From positions 25,842,710 to 25,906,709 of the forward strand of contig NC_133218.1 of the NCBI RefSeq assembly GCF_040436345.1: a stretch of 64,000 nt of DNA. Direction: 5' to 3'. The first letter of the stretch is position 1. Each line of letters starts with the position of its first letter. The position numbers and the translations under genes are program-made. The notes below the pieces were generated by a model. It was not told the DNA's origin, searched no databases, and saw only the letters and a list, made by a program, of their open reading frames with translations. The DNA comes from Pagrus major (taxonomy: Eukaryota; Chordata; Actinopteri; Spariformes; Sparidae). Of the stretch, positions 1 through 11,854 are shown piece by piece.

Positions 1-495
1 CAGCCAGGAGCAGAGACCACCAACTGCCTTGAGTCTCCGCTGGTTGCCGGGCAACTGCTTATAGCCAAGAAATAGGCTCGAAACCCTGCACAAAATGGCA
101 GATTGTTATTTTTACACTGCGTTTTTGTACAGATTAAACAAACAAGATATGGCTAGCTAGCTGTTTTCTGTCTTGTCGCTAAACTAAGCAGCCACTGACT
201 TCATATTTAGCGTACAGGTATGAGAGTGGTGTCGATCTTTCCATCTAAACACGGAAATGGCACAAAGAAAATAGTCGAAACAAAGAAGAAACAAAACCGT
301 CTTGTCCGTCAAAGGTAAATTTAGCTCTGAAAGATTAAAACTTTATTGTGAATGTAAGCACTTGGTCTGGAATAAATTTGAAAATCTGTCCTCTGCTTTC
401 ATCTTCAGTAGATTCGACTACTGCAACGGTGACAGACAGCTGCAGCTGATTTCAGATTGCTGCTAATTGTGTGTGTTCATTTGTGTGTCCCGCAG
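1..495 (+). other. got2: Last intron of got2 (3' part)
   Basis: No reading frame here resembles an aminotransferase exon. The preceding GOT2 exon, which would encode the stretch ending in the conserved Glu-Gln before Val-Glu-Arg, is not found, so this is taken as intron running up to the acceptor (cccgcag) that ends at 495. It holds a short palindrome at 43-55 (GTTGCC-G-GGCAAC) that resembles an RFX half-site pair with a 1-nt spacer. Otherwise nothing recognisable. Confidence 0.6.
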
Positions 496-618
496 GTTGA
501 GCGCCTGACAAAGGAGTTTTCAGTGTACATGACCAAGGATGGCAGAATTTCCATGGCAGGCGTGACCTCTGGGAACGTTGGCCTACTGGCACACGGGATC
601 CATACGGTCACCAAGTAG
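496..618 (+). CDS. got2: Aspartate aminotransferase, mitochondrial, terminal coding exon (partial gene)
   Basis: This exon encodes the last 40 residues of the PLP-dependent mitochondrial aspartate aminotransferase, which interconverts aspartate/2-oxoglutarate and oxaloacetate/glutamate in the matrix and serves the malate-aspartate shuttle. The frame opens with Val-Glu-Arg-Leu directly after a cccgcag acceptor and runs through the family motif [18 protein letters not shown] to the C-terminal Val-Thr-Lys and a TAG stop. The upstream exons with the PLP lysine lie outside the window. Two positions differ from the usual vertebrate tail: Leu replaces the Tyr of the NVGYLAH motif, and Gly replaces the Ala of LAHAIH. 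Both are small changes in the C-terminal helix. The adjacency to slc38a7 on the same strand is the same as in mammals and supports the call. Teleosts often carry two got2 copies, and I cannot tell which this is. Confidence 0.93.
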   Translation, partial: VERLTKEFSVYMTKDGRISMAGVTSGNVGLLAHGIHTVTK

Positions 619-1807
619 ACTGGATGCTGCAAGGAGAGCTACGAAATCAAAGCAGCAGTGTTTGAGAGGAGCTTAATGCGTCACTAATTCTCTGTCTCCT
701 CCATTCCACCATTTAGAAAAGAGCTCAGTATTTAGTTAGACATTTTCTTGATTGGATTTCAAATTCAACTTGGAACATTTGCTGCTGTTAAACGGTTTAA
801 TTTCTGGTTACCTTTTCTTCAACATTTCACTCAACCGGCTCCCCTGCCAAATTGTAAAAGACATGTTTGCTCCCACCACAGACGGATCATCTTTGCTTAT
901 TTATTATGTGGAATCAACTGTTGGCTGTGCATTAGTGTCCTCCTAAATGTGTGCTGTTTATCTGCTGTGAGCTCATTCACTTTAAAACATCAAGGAACCA
1001 ACATCGGGGTAATATCAGCCTGTGCATTAGTGTTACATTCATGTTGAGGTCTCTGTTGCATTTGAAAGCCTGTCGAAAATGTGAGTTCTGTTATGTTTTT
1101 TTCCTTAATTTTTATGGAAGAGTCGTAGCACTTTATAAGGTGTAAGGCACTGTTTGAGTTTCAATATTAGGCTGGCACTCTTTATTTCACAATTATGTAA
1201 TCAGTTGACTATCAGGCAGATCTCTGGTTTTTCATCTGAACTAATCCGTCATCCAGTAATTTCCTTATTATTTCTGTTAGGAATCTCCCTCAGTATGTTT
1301 CCAATAGGATTCATGAAGGATTTTTGGTGGCAGGGCAGCAGTCTCTCTGTCAGTCCCTTTTAATCCCAGATACAAAGAAGCACATAAGCCAAAAAAGGGT
1401 TAAACTCGGTACAGAGAAGCAATCAATATTTTGAAGGAATTACACAGATAGGAGTTTTTCTTCATATAGCACCACAGCCCTAAATCGAATGTCCCATTTA
1501 TTATTTCCTCTTCATAACGGAGTCCTTGTATTTCATACAGATGTCTCTGTGTTGGGATGAGTGGGATACCTGATTTGGTTGAACACTGGACAGTTCATGA
1601 AGAAATATGCACATGCTACTCATTTACTCAGACATCATGGTTCAGTGAATGAATCTGTTCGTCAGTGAGACTGTTGGATACACGGGGAATTTTAAAAATG
1701 TGGGGTTTGCCCCCAGTCTGGTCATACTTCTGAAACTTCTGGCATGTCGCCGCCACATTTTGCATTCTGTCATAAAATAATGGATCAGTGATCATCATTG
1801 AACAAAC

Positions 1808-1813
1808 AATAAA
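1808..1813 (+). other. got2: Candidate polyadenylation signal of got2
   Basis: AATAAA hexamer, 1.2 kb after the got2 stop codon, followed by a T/GT-rich stretch (gtgttctaatgtgtgttttt). It is the first canonical hexamer seen downstream of the stop. Confidence 0.5.
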
Positions 1814-2101
1814 TGGCTATAGAGTAATACGTGTTCTAATGTGTGTTTTTTCTAGTTCTTCCCCTGTTTTTGTGATCAGTTGACCCGTTTACTTACAGTT
1901 TACCCAACTTTCCGAGTTGATACGCCTACATCTTGCTTATTTAATCAGTGATTTACTTTACATCACAATGATAATGAACTTGCACTATACTGCAGGTCTA
2001 CAGATCATAATGCTTGTTTCATTTTAAAAACTTACTGAATCATGATGAGTCATTTTCCAGAGTGACGTCAGAGTGAGACTGGATCTAAAGCACAGCTGGA
2101 T

Positions 2102-2685
2102 TAAAGGGTAAATTCACCCCAAAATTAAAATTCTCTCATTATCGACTCTTCCCCATACCGATGGAAAGTCGGGAGAAGTTTCTTGGACCACAAAATATTT
2201 CTGGAGCTTCACAGTGATGCAGCCTTCTTCTAAACAACTGAAGTAGATGGGGACCAAAATGGCATACAGCTCGTCTCCAGTCTCCAGAAGCCCAGCGATC
2301 CCAAATTGATTTGAAAGGATGTTATTTCTACTTTTTTAAGGTGAAATCTTTACTGTAGCTGCTAAACTAAAAGTGTTCGCACACCCAATCTGAAGTGGGT
2401 GCACCAGCTTGACCCTAAATAAAGAATTTTCAAATCAATTTGGGATTTTAGGTCTTTTGGACGCCAGACGAGCTGTATGGAGCCATTTTATTTATTTTTC
2501 CTGGTTGTTTTTCTGACGTTTTAGAACAAATCCCCTTCTACTTAATTTGTTTAGGAGAATCCTGCAACGCTGCTTTCCCCTGAAGCTCCAGAAATGTTAG
2601 GTGGACTACGAAACTTCAGCGGAGTCTCTCAAAGAGCCTCTCTACAGGACATAACAGGGCTGGAAGATAAGGTGATAATGCAGAA
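2102..2685. repeat. Palindromic teleost repeat (MITE-like)
   Basis: The left arm begins with TTAAAGGGTAAATTCACCCC and continues with sequence around 2160-2315. The right arm, about 2425-2630, is an imperfect reverse complement. For example CCCAAATTGATTTGAAA at about 2300-2316 pairs with TTTCAAATCAATTTGGG at 2428-2444. The stretch around GGACCACAAAATATTTCTGGAGCTTCA pairs with the one around 2580-2620. The arrangement is that of a non-autonomous DNA transposon or fold-back element that is very common in fish genomes. The class is inferred; no coding sequence remains. Confidence 0.75.
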
Positions 2686-3074
2686 ATGATTCAACGGCCA
2701 TAATCACCGCAGTTAATTTCCTGCTTTAGTAGTAGTGACATTCCCAAAGGAAGTTGTAATCAATCAAATCACCACAATCTTATGTGATACAGTTGACCAC
2801 CAGTTGATAACCTGGCTTTGATCTACAATGCACTGATAAAAATGTTACCTTACTCCTCTTTAGTTTATCAGTCATTGAACTAATTGTACGTATTGAATGC
2901 TAAAAACCCAACATAAGACTTCTTATCTCATTTCCAAACGAGTATCCTTGTGCTAAATAGGTTTTCTCTATATAAATATTCGGGTTTGGCTTGTTTAAGG
3001 AGGAGGATGAGTCGTTTCACTGCAGATAACTACAATACCCACAATTCCAAGCAAGCGGAAGACCCAGAATATCA

Positions 3075-3084
3075 GTCACGTGAC
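3075..3084 (+). promoter_or_regulatory. slc38a7: CLEAR element (TFEB/TFE3 site) in slc38a7 promoter
   Basis: A perfect 10-bp palindrome, GTCACGTGAC, identical to the CLEAR consensus bound by TFEB/TFE3/MITF in lysosomal gene promoters. A second, weaker E-box copy (GTCACATGC, 3090-3098) follows within 6 bp. It lies just upstream of the presumed first noncoding exon of slc38a7, whose human product is a lysosomal transporter. Confidence 0.8.
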
Positions 3085-3099
3085 GCAGCGTCACATGCT

Positions 3100-3178
3100 C
3101 CTCCGCTTTGTGCTGGCTGCCAAAACACAGACTGTTCAGTCATTACCTGCCTGCGGTGGGGGCTGTTCAACACTGAAG
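3100..3178 (+). other. slc38a7: Probable 5' noncoding exon of slc38a7
   Basis: The stretch after the CLEAR elements is relatively GC-rich and ends in a plausible donor (ctgaag|gtactg, exon end 3178). Coding starts only at 4910, in an exon with a good acceptor at 4698 (tttcattacag), so a leader exon joined across a 1.5-kb intron is likely. The transcription start is not visible and the left border is approximate. Confidence 0.45.
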
Positions 3179-3851
3179 GTACTGCTCCCTATTATCAGCA
3201 TTTTATCCTCTTCGCACCACTTAACAGCGACGACATAACAGCGAATATAAATGATGTAGAAGTATTTAAATGTGCGGACTGTGTGGTGAAAAATGATCTC
3301 GCTTGTATTTTGTGTTTAGCTAGGTGTAACGTTTGCTAGCTAGCTATTGTAGGACGCAGAGTGACAAAGGGGTTGACTGCGTTGACAGAAGTTATTGTTG
3401 TGTTAATGAAAAGAAAAGAAAAGCAATACTCTAATCACATTAAAAGGTGAGGTGTTTAACCAGTGTTTAATGTTGGCAGCTGAAGGTTTGTCTGTGTTGA
3501 ATAAGCTAGCAGTAAATTGAAATGAGGTCAGCTGGACTTCATCAGCACCTTTTCTTATTTCCTGTAACCTTTGCTTTACTTATTCTACTACAGTTTCTGT
3601 TGATGTAAAGTCATTAGTGATTTAATGAGAGGCTCACCAGGCCTACTTTTCTCCAAATGGTTTTTTTTTATTGTTTTGAGATTTCTGTTTGTTCTCGAGC
3701 CCATGATCTTTTTTGAGGACATGTAACCAAACACAGTGACATCAGATAATTGTCAGGGTCTTGAAAACTAAAAATTAATGAAATTACCTTTACATTTTTG
3801 GCTTGTGTGTAGTGCTAAACCACCTCCTACTTGTGTTTTATCTAACAAACA

Positions 3852-4066
3852 TACACAACTCAAAATTAGTTAGGGATAGTGGGATAGTTTAGTGTTTCAC
3901 TTGATTGTTTATTCTGTGACATATCTGAATTGTTATTCTGTGTTTTGTGAATATTTTTGGTCCCCAAAAATAATGCAACACATTTCATTTGACGTTTATT
4001 ACATATCCATGCACATGCATATATGCACCCGTATCCCAATATCCCTAACTAGTTTTGAGTAGTGTA
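3852..4066. repeat. Mariner-like MITE, copy 1
   Basis: The element is bounded by terminal inverted repeats: TACACAACTCAAAATTAGTT at the left and its near-complement (AACTAGTTTTGAGTAGTGTA) at the right. It is flanked by TA, as in Tc1/mariner-type miniature elements. A second copy is at 17870-18057. The interior is AT-rich and noncoding. It lies in the presumed 5' UTR intron of slc38a7. Confidence 0.75.
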
Positions 4067-4909
4067 TATATCAGTATTAAAGTCGGCCAGTGTTAATGGG
4101 GAAATACTTGTGTAGCCGTTTGACTTGAGGCTCTACACGGGTCCCTGTTGTGCAATAACCAGACTGTTAGAGCAAAGTGAACAGTCTGACAAAAACTCCA
4201 CAACGAACCTTTTAACATACTCGCCAAGATCGTGTGAGATGGCAGTATGCAAGTTTCATGTTAGCCAATAAGAGCCTAATGTTGCACACTTGACAATGGA
4301 GGTGGGACATGCTCTGACATGGAAAATGTTATAATGAGCGCTATAATAGAGAAGCAACACACACCATGGGACACTGGAAGGACTTGAAAGCAAAAAAAGT
4401 ATTGCACACCGGCTTCATATGCATTTTTTTTTTTTTTTTAAGTTGGAATGACATTTTGACCTTCAAGCCTTCTTTGAGATCAACAAGGCCTGACTAACCT
4501 GCCTCTACTTTTCATATATTATTTATTCAGGTTAATTCCAACAGTACAGAAAATAAGTTCCTCACTGAAAACAACTCCAGTGCCTCACATTTATTCACAG
4601 TAATCCAAACAAACGTAACAAATGACTACTTTATATTGATTTACAGTGTGTGTTGGTTTGAAAGAAGTGTCTCTAAATGCAACAATATTTCATTACAGAT
4701 CACGAAACAGCTCCACCGCCACACTGACGCAGCTGGTGATCACCTTGAGAAACAACAGCTGTCTCCTGACTGTTGCGGAACTTCAGACACTGAACATAAA
4801 CTGCTACCACTGCTTCTACCTCTGATCAACTTCTCTGGATCCAGAGCGTTGGAGACTGATCTTCTTAAGTGTGTAAGGCTTGGCAGGCCAAGCTACAGCC
4901 TGTTGACGC

Positions 4910-7900
4910 ATGGCAATTAACACCGATGTGGAGGACTGGGGCGGAGTTGGGAGTAATGACTCTGGAGAAAGAGCGTGGCTCTTGCAGAGCCCCAGTGTGG
5001 ATTCTGACCGGCTTCTTGAGACAGACAGGAGGAGGAACGGGGGTGTGTCGTCATTTGGAGCGGTCTTCATTGTAGTGAACGCAGCACTGGGAGCAGGCCT
5101 ACTCAATTTCCCTGCAGCCTTCAATATGGCCGGAGGAGTAACTGCAGGAGTGATGCTTCAAATGGTGAGGAGATCCCAGTGAGGGATGATGAGGCACATG
5201 TTCGGTCTATAAACTCTTGCTGTAATGTGATAACTTGGCCTGCAACCCACAATTCTATTCATTATTTATTATGTAAAATGTCAATCTGATGACAAATGCT
5301 AATTAGACATTACTAGAGGCCAATAGAGGATATTTTAACTTTGGTATTTTTCAAACCACTGAAGTTTGCAGCCCTGAAACAGGCTGCAGTGTATTCCCTG
5401 CAGACAAAGTACATCCACTTAAAGTGCTTGTTGTTTTTGCCACTGACGGACTCAAATTGCCAGATGTCTGACAGCATTATGAAGAGGATCCCTACAGAGA
5501 AAAAACCTTTATAGCCAAGAGTAAAATTCCGCCATGTTGTTCTCACCGAAGCCACTAGACTCCATTTGCAGAAGCAGTAATTTTATTGCCATGAAACACA
5601 CTTCATTCTAACACTCCAGAAAAACAAAACCAAACACAAAACCTTCTTAGTTATTCTCTCCACTGTTCCAACAATCACCAACTCTGGTTTGGTTAAAATA
5701 AATACCAAATTTAATGTAATGGATGTGAAAATATTGTGATTTTAGATGCCGTTCATGCATCTAACGTGGTGGATTGAGGGTTCATTTCAACTAAATGAGA
5801 GTTGTTAATTGTTGGAACACTGGAAAGACAAATCAGGATGGTTTTAATGAGTATTGTTTAGTTTTTTTGTCAAGTTTGAATGACGTGTGTTTTACAATGA
5901 TAAAATTACTGTTTTTGCAAATGGAGTCTGGTGGCTTTTTCTGATCAAACAAAAATGACTTTATTCTTAATGAAAGCTTTTATCTTTGTAGGAATCGTGA
6001 CCACTTTGAACGGCAATCTGAGCCTGTCAGTGGCCAAATCAAGCATTTTAAGTGTATAGACTTGGATGGTGCACAGGTATTATATTGCAGCCACCCATTG
6101 AGCTAATGACCACCAACATATTATGTCATATAATGAGAGAGAAGCAAATATTTTTGGGTTTAAGAAAAGCTGAAAGGAAAAAAAATGAAATTAATGTTTG
6201 ATTATTTGATCTGGGCTCTAACGTATGTGCAGGCACACAGTGCTTGAGCTGATAACTGCTGACAGTCTGAGTGTATTTCCTGTTTCTGTCTTTTGACCAA
6301 CACAAAACTGCATTAAGACAATATGAACTGGAACTATAATGTGCTGCTTCCTGTTTCTTTTGTTTCAGTTCATGTTGATCTTCATAATCAGTGGACTGGT
6401 GATCCTGGGCTACTGCTCCAAGGTTTGTGTCTCTTCAGGACTACCAGATTCTTTGTTTTCATCTCTTACCGTTCCACTTGTTTCTCTTTCAACATGTTCT
6501 GCAGCCTTTTAAATCGGACTACTTTTCTTTCACATGAGTATTTTTCCTGCAGTAGTGGTGAAATAACTGGAGTAGCCTTGTGCAATAACTTGGGTCCGTG
6601 GTTGTATTCCTGATTAAATGTGGTACACTGCAACAAAGCTCAGACTTTCACTTCCTGATGGCTCAGACTTTTGCTTACTAGTTAAAACATAAAGGAGAAA
6701 CCATCCATCTAGGTTTGAGTCATTTGAATACATTCATTTTACTTTACACATGATATTTGTTCTGATCTAGAAACAGCCGAAGGATACTGCTTTAAAATGC
6801 ATCAATCAGCCGTATTCACCTGTAAGATGAACTTTGTGTTAAAGCACTTGGTTCCATGAGAGCCACTGACTTCATGTGTATGATGACTCAACAGCCCTAA
6901 AACTTTACTTGGGCTATAATAACACCTTAAACTGGAGATGATTCCAGTCAGCAGTGAGGCTCCTGCTGCATGTTTTCTTGTGGAGTGGAGAGTAATATCT
7001 GAGAGCAGCAATAAGACATATACACCAGTAAATTTCATCCTTCTTTATGGTTGGCAACTTATCTGATACCTTATTTGGACTCCACTCTGTGCTGTGTCAA
7101 ATCTTGAATCACATGAGCTGCATCAGCAGAAGGTTGTTTTTGGTTTTAACAACTGTCACAACTGTCAGCAAAGAAACGCAGAATGAAACCACTGTGGGCA
7201 CATGATTGAAAAAATGGGTAGCTGATGATTAGAGGACTGTTCCTCGATCATTACATTTCTAGTTTTTATTTTTGTCAGAATTTTAAGCGACGCTGGTGGT
7301 GTTTTATCGTTGCAGGGGAAAGTTTTCTTGGTATCATTTCGAGCCTCGTTAACAGATCAGCATTGTATAAAAGCCGCGGGTTCTGTTGAACATTGTCGTC
7401 TCAGCTGGTATATCCCCTCAAGGCCTCATATCTTAATGTATGTTAATGCACCATCTCACAACACATCCATCATTCCAAGCTGGTCAAAGAAACTGCACAA
7501 TGATTTTGATTTACTCCCAACATTTTAAAATGTAATGTCACAGGTGTGTGCATACCAGGGCCGACTATATGTAAAGAGTTGTTGTCATGTAATGTGCAAT
7601 GGTCATATAGCCACGGTACACATTTTATTTTTCAATTGGTGATTCAAATGGCTCTTATAATATACGCAATATTTCCTTGGACAATGTTTAACCTTATAGA
7701 TAAAGCTGTGTTTTTTGCCCTTTTTCATGGCTGTATTTCATAGAATAGCTGAAGAGGTACAGGAAAAGGGATGAGAGGGAGGCGGGGTGACATGCAGCAA
7801 GGGGCCATAGGTCAGATTCAAACCCTAGGCCTCTGCGGCGAGGTCACAGCCTCTGTGTACATGGGGCGCACACTCTACCAACTGAGCTACCATTGTGCTT

Positions 7901-10900
7901 GTTTAACAGTTTTCTCAGTGTTTTATTTCTATTAGACTAATTGAGTAGTCTACATTTAAACCTATCTTTCTGTTTACTTGTTTGGATCATCCCTTGTGTA
8001 TATATACATATTATAAAATGAATATCAATGATCTTCGCTCCTCGGACATGCAATATTCTGTTAACAGCTGTAAGAATATTCCAGTACCTCTCCTGCTGAA
8101 TCATTGTCCTCTAACTATCTCTAATTATCTGTCTGGTTTTTTTAGGTCAGCAATGAGAGCACATATCAGGAGGTTGTTCGAGCCACTTGTGGAAAAGTCA
8201 CCGGTGTCCTGTGTGAAGTAGCCATCGCTATCTACACGTTTGGGACCTGCATTGCTTTCTTTATTGTCATAGGAGACCAGCTGGATCGCTGTAAGTATAT
8301 TCACAGTGATAAAGTCAATACAGCCTCCCTATTTCTGTCTCCTGACAACAGACAAAATGCCATTTCCCAGAGCTTAGCTTTGTGTAAATGTCCTTACTTA
8401 TTGTTCTCTCACCTACATTCACATGGACTCATTATTATGCTACATTTTAGTGATCTGTTTGTTGTAAGCTGTAGTAGGGTTGCTAACCTTTTTAAAAAGG
8501 CAGTGCCATCATTGACGAGGGTAAAGAGCATCAAGGATGACACCAGTCAGCTTTTTCACTCAATAAACGTGTCCCTCATGTGACCCACTCGTGTACTGAG
8601 ACGCTGACAGTGTAGGATTCCTACTTCCAGGAAATAGACTGTGACCCTCCACCTCTGTCAGTCTTTTGAAATAAATGGAGAGGTTGTGACTTTAATTATC
8701 TACTTTGCTCAATCTCTTTCATGCGCACAGCAGTCTGCAGGAAATTTCCACGATGGCACTCCTTACTCTATACATTTACATTATCTCCTTCTGTCTATCT
8801 GTGCTTCTCAAAGTTTTTATCGTAATTCCTGTGTTTTGTTTCAGTGATAGATGCGATAGCTCATAGACAAGAGGGTGCAGACAGCTACTGGTACACTGAC
8901 CGCAAGTTTACCATCGTTGTTACTGCAGTCTTGATCATTCTTCCACTTTCCATCCCCAAAGAGATTGGCTTCCAGAAGTATGCCAGGTACAAATACTTAG
9001 GTTATTTTCTCACAGAGGATTAAAACAACATTAACCTTGTACAATAATCATGTCTGAGTTCTTGTTCTTCGTCATTGCAGTACACTGAGTGTGATGGGGA
9101 CCTGGTATGTTACCATTGTGGTCATTATAAAGTACATCTGGCCCGATAAAGAGATGACCCCAGGCTATGTTCCCCCCAGGTGAGCTCTGCTGCACACATT
9201 TCATGAACACTGCTCTTTAATGTATGCAGCTATAAGCTTTTTAACAACTTTTGATGAATCATTTTATCTTTGTCCACCCACTCATTCAAGCAGAAGCATC
9301 CACGTCGTCATGCTTTGCTTGAGTTGCTAAATCGTTGTGTTTGTTACAGTTCTGCTTCCTGGACTGCAGTTTTCAATGCAATGCCCACCATATGCTTTGG
9401 TTTCCAGGTATCTCTTCATTTGGTATCATTTGATATGCCTTTCTTTTGAACGGTTCAATATTGATTAACTTTTTTCGTCTGATCTTCTTCCTCCTGATCT
9501 CTCTGCAGTGCCACGTCAGCTGTGTGCCGGTGTTCGACAGCATGAGCAAGAAGGATATCAAACCTTGGGGAGTCGTCGTCACTCTCAGCATGATAATCTG
9601 TCTCTTCGTTTACACAGGAACAGGTATTATCAGCGTTTGCACTCGTTACTCACTGTAACCTGTCGATGACTCCTGCATGTATTGGCTTTTAATTACATTT
9701 AGGAAACTGCTTGTAAAGACGTGTTTGATTTTGATAACATTACCCAGACATGAAACATCTATGCAGGCTGCAAATCAGTTGTCGTTTCTAAAATTCAATA
9801 TATAATTACTTAATGTTTCAGTTCAAATTGCGCTGATAGCCGAAGTCCCCTATTGTATAGTGCTGTTACAAGTAAGATGGCTCGTGACCGGCTGTCAATA
9901 CTTCAATGCTTGCTGTGTTTTGTGTTTGATCAGGAGTCTGTGGCTTCCTGACGTTCGGCGCCAATGTCAGTCAGGATGTGTTGATGTCGTACCCCCCCAA
10001 TGATATTGCAGTCGCCATTGCAAGAGCTTTCATTGTCATCTGTGTCATCACCTCATACCCTATTTTACACTTCTGTGGCAGGTAAGAGACACACTTCTGG
10101 CATCCATGTTCAGCATACTGTTTCTCAGTCAGTTGTTAAGATTGTAATAAAGATTTTTAAATTGCACAACCTTAAAAATATGTTGATGTTTAAATATTAT
10201 AATATAGTTCTTCTACATAGTATTCGTCTCATGTATGAAATGTCTGCATCGTCACGGTGCTGCAATCTTATAAATGCATCTGCCGCCCACATCCATGTTG
10301 CTGTCTCACATCACACAACAGACTACAACTACCAAGTAGAATAGCGATGCGCTATGATTTACCTCATGCACAAACAAGCACACAAAACCTCACTTGACAT
10401 AAATAAGCAAGTCGGCAAAAAAAGCTGCTATTGCACAGTGTGCTACACACCTTGTATTACTTTACACATACAAGAATGCTACAGGTCAGTTGCATGCAGT
10501 GAAATGTACAGGTTTTAATAAGTAAGTATATTAAAAATTGTGGAAAAAAGCAAACTATTAGCTAGATAACTAGTATTAGAAAACTTAATCAGGAAAGAAA
10601 ACATGGAATTACATGTGATCGAGACAGTTTTCCTTATTTTCCAACACAGTCAATGCAGCATTTCCTCACTGCTCTCTGCTGTAATCGTGTGTCCTTCCAG
10701 GGCGGTTATCGAAGGACTTTGGCTGCGTTTCCAAGGCGAGCAAGTGGAGGTGTGTGTCCGTCGTGAGCAGAGGAGGAGGATCCTGCAGACGCTGGTGTGG
10801 TTTGTTGTCACCCTCGTCCTCGCCCTCTTCATCCCAGATATTGGTCGGGTGATCTCACTGATCGGAGGATTGGCAGCCTGCTTTATCTTTGTATTCCCAG

Positions 10901-11854
10901 GTAACACTTCCCTCATTCTTAGCAAGATCTCGGATTTCTGTGCAGTTCTAATATCATACTGTAACTTGTGATGTCTCTTTAACTTAACAGGTTTGTGTTT
11001 GATGCAAGCCAAGTTGTCAGAGACAGAAGACCGATCTGCAAGGTGAGATGCAGCTTATTCTCAGATCCCTTTCAGCTTCTCTGGAACTTCTCAAAAACAA
11101 TTACATTATAATGTTTGTCTCCTTGCGTCTGTAACAAGAGCTGGTAGCTCAGTGCTGCACTGTATTGACCCTTTGCTAATGTTTACTCAGGATGGGTGAA
11201 ACGGAGGACTTAAACGGATAACTTAAAGATGCATTATCACACCTTGGCCATTAGGGTGCAGAAAATCTTCAGGATAAGCTCCCACATTTTTTCTGTCTGT
11301 TTGCTGATGAGCAGGTAGTGTACAGTGAATCAGAGCTTGGAAACCAAAACAAGACTAGACGAAACGAGACTAGAGCTGCCACCATTAGTCGATATTAAAT
11401 TGATTGATTAAAATAATCTGCAACTATTTTGATATTAAATAAATTGTTAGTCACTTTTTAAGCAAAAATCCAAACAATCTCTGGCTCCAGTTTCACCAAT
11501 GTGAGGATTTGTTTTTTGTCACTGAATACTTCTGGGTTTTGATAGATTGATAAAAGAATCAGCAGACAAATCGGTAATGAAAAAATTAGTTGATGCCCTA
11601 AAAAAAAAAAAACAACTAAAACACAAATCTCCAGAGTTTGGTGTTAGTCTGTCATTTTGCTGCTTTCACATTAGAAACTTTTTTTCAGTGTCAACATAAA
11701 AAATGTTTAATGCAGATGTGATGATTTTCTTTGTTGGTCTCTGTGTTACAGCTGGCATGGATTGGTGGTCTTGGGTGTCGTCATGGTTACGATTGGAGCC
11801 TTCATCTTCGGCCTCACCACGACCAACTCCATTTATCAAGACGTCGTCAGCTAA
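4910..11854 (+). CDS. slc38a7: Sodium-coupled neutral amino acid transporter 7 (SNAT7)
   Basis: Eleven coding exons join in frame: 4910-5164, 6369-6422, 8146-8290, 8845-8986, 9081-9179, 9350-9407, 9509-9623, 9934-10081, 10701-10900, 10991-11042, 11752-11854 (1371 nt, 456 aa; the human protein is 462). SLC38A7 is an amino acid/auxin permease family transporter that in mammals exports glutamine and asparagine from lysosomes. A hydrophilic N-terminus of about 48 residues precedes the first membrane segment with the family hallmark [12 protein letters not shown] (residues 57-68). Alternating hydrophobic segments then run to the end, with matches to the conserved [11 protein letters not shown]-like loop (here [10 protein letters not shown]), [20 protein letters not shown] and [10 protein letters not shown]. 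The start at 4910 is chosen because the first conserved exon opens there and no longer frame exists; its Kozak context is poor (C at -3, G at +4). The 5' UTR part of this exon begins at 4699. It sits beside got2 as in mammals and ends tail-to-tail with the lysosomal carboxypeptidase gene. Confidence 0.95.
7755..7899 (-). repeat. tRNA-derived SINE (minus strand)
   Basis: On the minus strand the element starts with a tRNA-like A box (TAGCTCAGTTGGTAGAG), followed about 60 nt on by a B-box-like GGTTTGAATCT. A tail containing CCTTGCTGCATGTCACCCC follows, typical of an abundant perciform SINE. The spacing and the lack of a cloverleaf rule out a functional tRNA. It lies in intron 2 of slc38a7. Confidence 0.8.
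11373..11600. repeat. Teleost interspersed repeat with ATTAGTCGAT arms (copy A)
   Basis: The element starts with GAGCTGCCACCATTAGTCGA and ends with ATTAGTTGATGCCCTA. The ends are roughly complementary (GAGCTGC...ATTAGT versus ATTAGT...GCCCT), and the middle reads CACTTTTTAAGCAAAAATCCAA. I recognise this as a very common fish non-autonomous DNA element whose ends read ggctgcaactaatcgat. It lies in the last intron of slc38a7. A second, more decayed copy is near 29500. Confidence 0.65.

Larger units (their letters stand above)
619..3070 (+). other. got2 3' UTR and got2-slc38a7 intergenic spacer
   Basis: The first part is presumably the got2 3' UTR; a canonical AATAAA is at 1808-1813, about 1.2 kb after the stop. 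Short open frames at 750-1360 have no recognisable protein and lie in AT-rich sequence. From about 2.1 kb the spacer contains a large palindromic repeat (separate entry). No other gene is seen. Confidence 0.6.

Noticed and set aside
43-55. GTTGCCGGGCAAC as an RFX X-box
   Set aside because: The spacer is one base instead of two and it lies in a got2 intron with no ciliary gene nearby; kept only as a remark.
7755-7899. A tRNA gene on the minus strand (good A box and near B box)
   Set aside because: There is no acceptor stem or anticodon arm that closes, and the SINE-type tail continues beyond the tRNA-like head.
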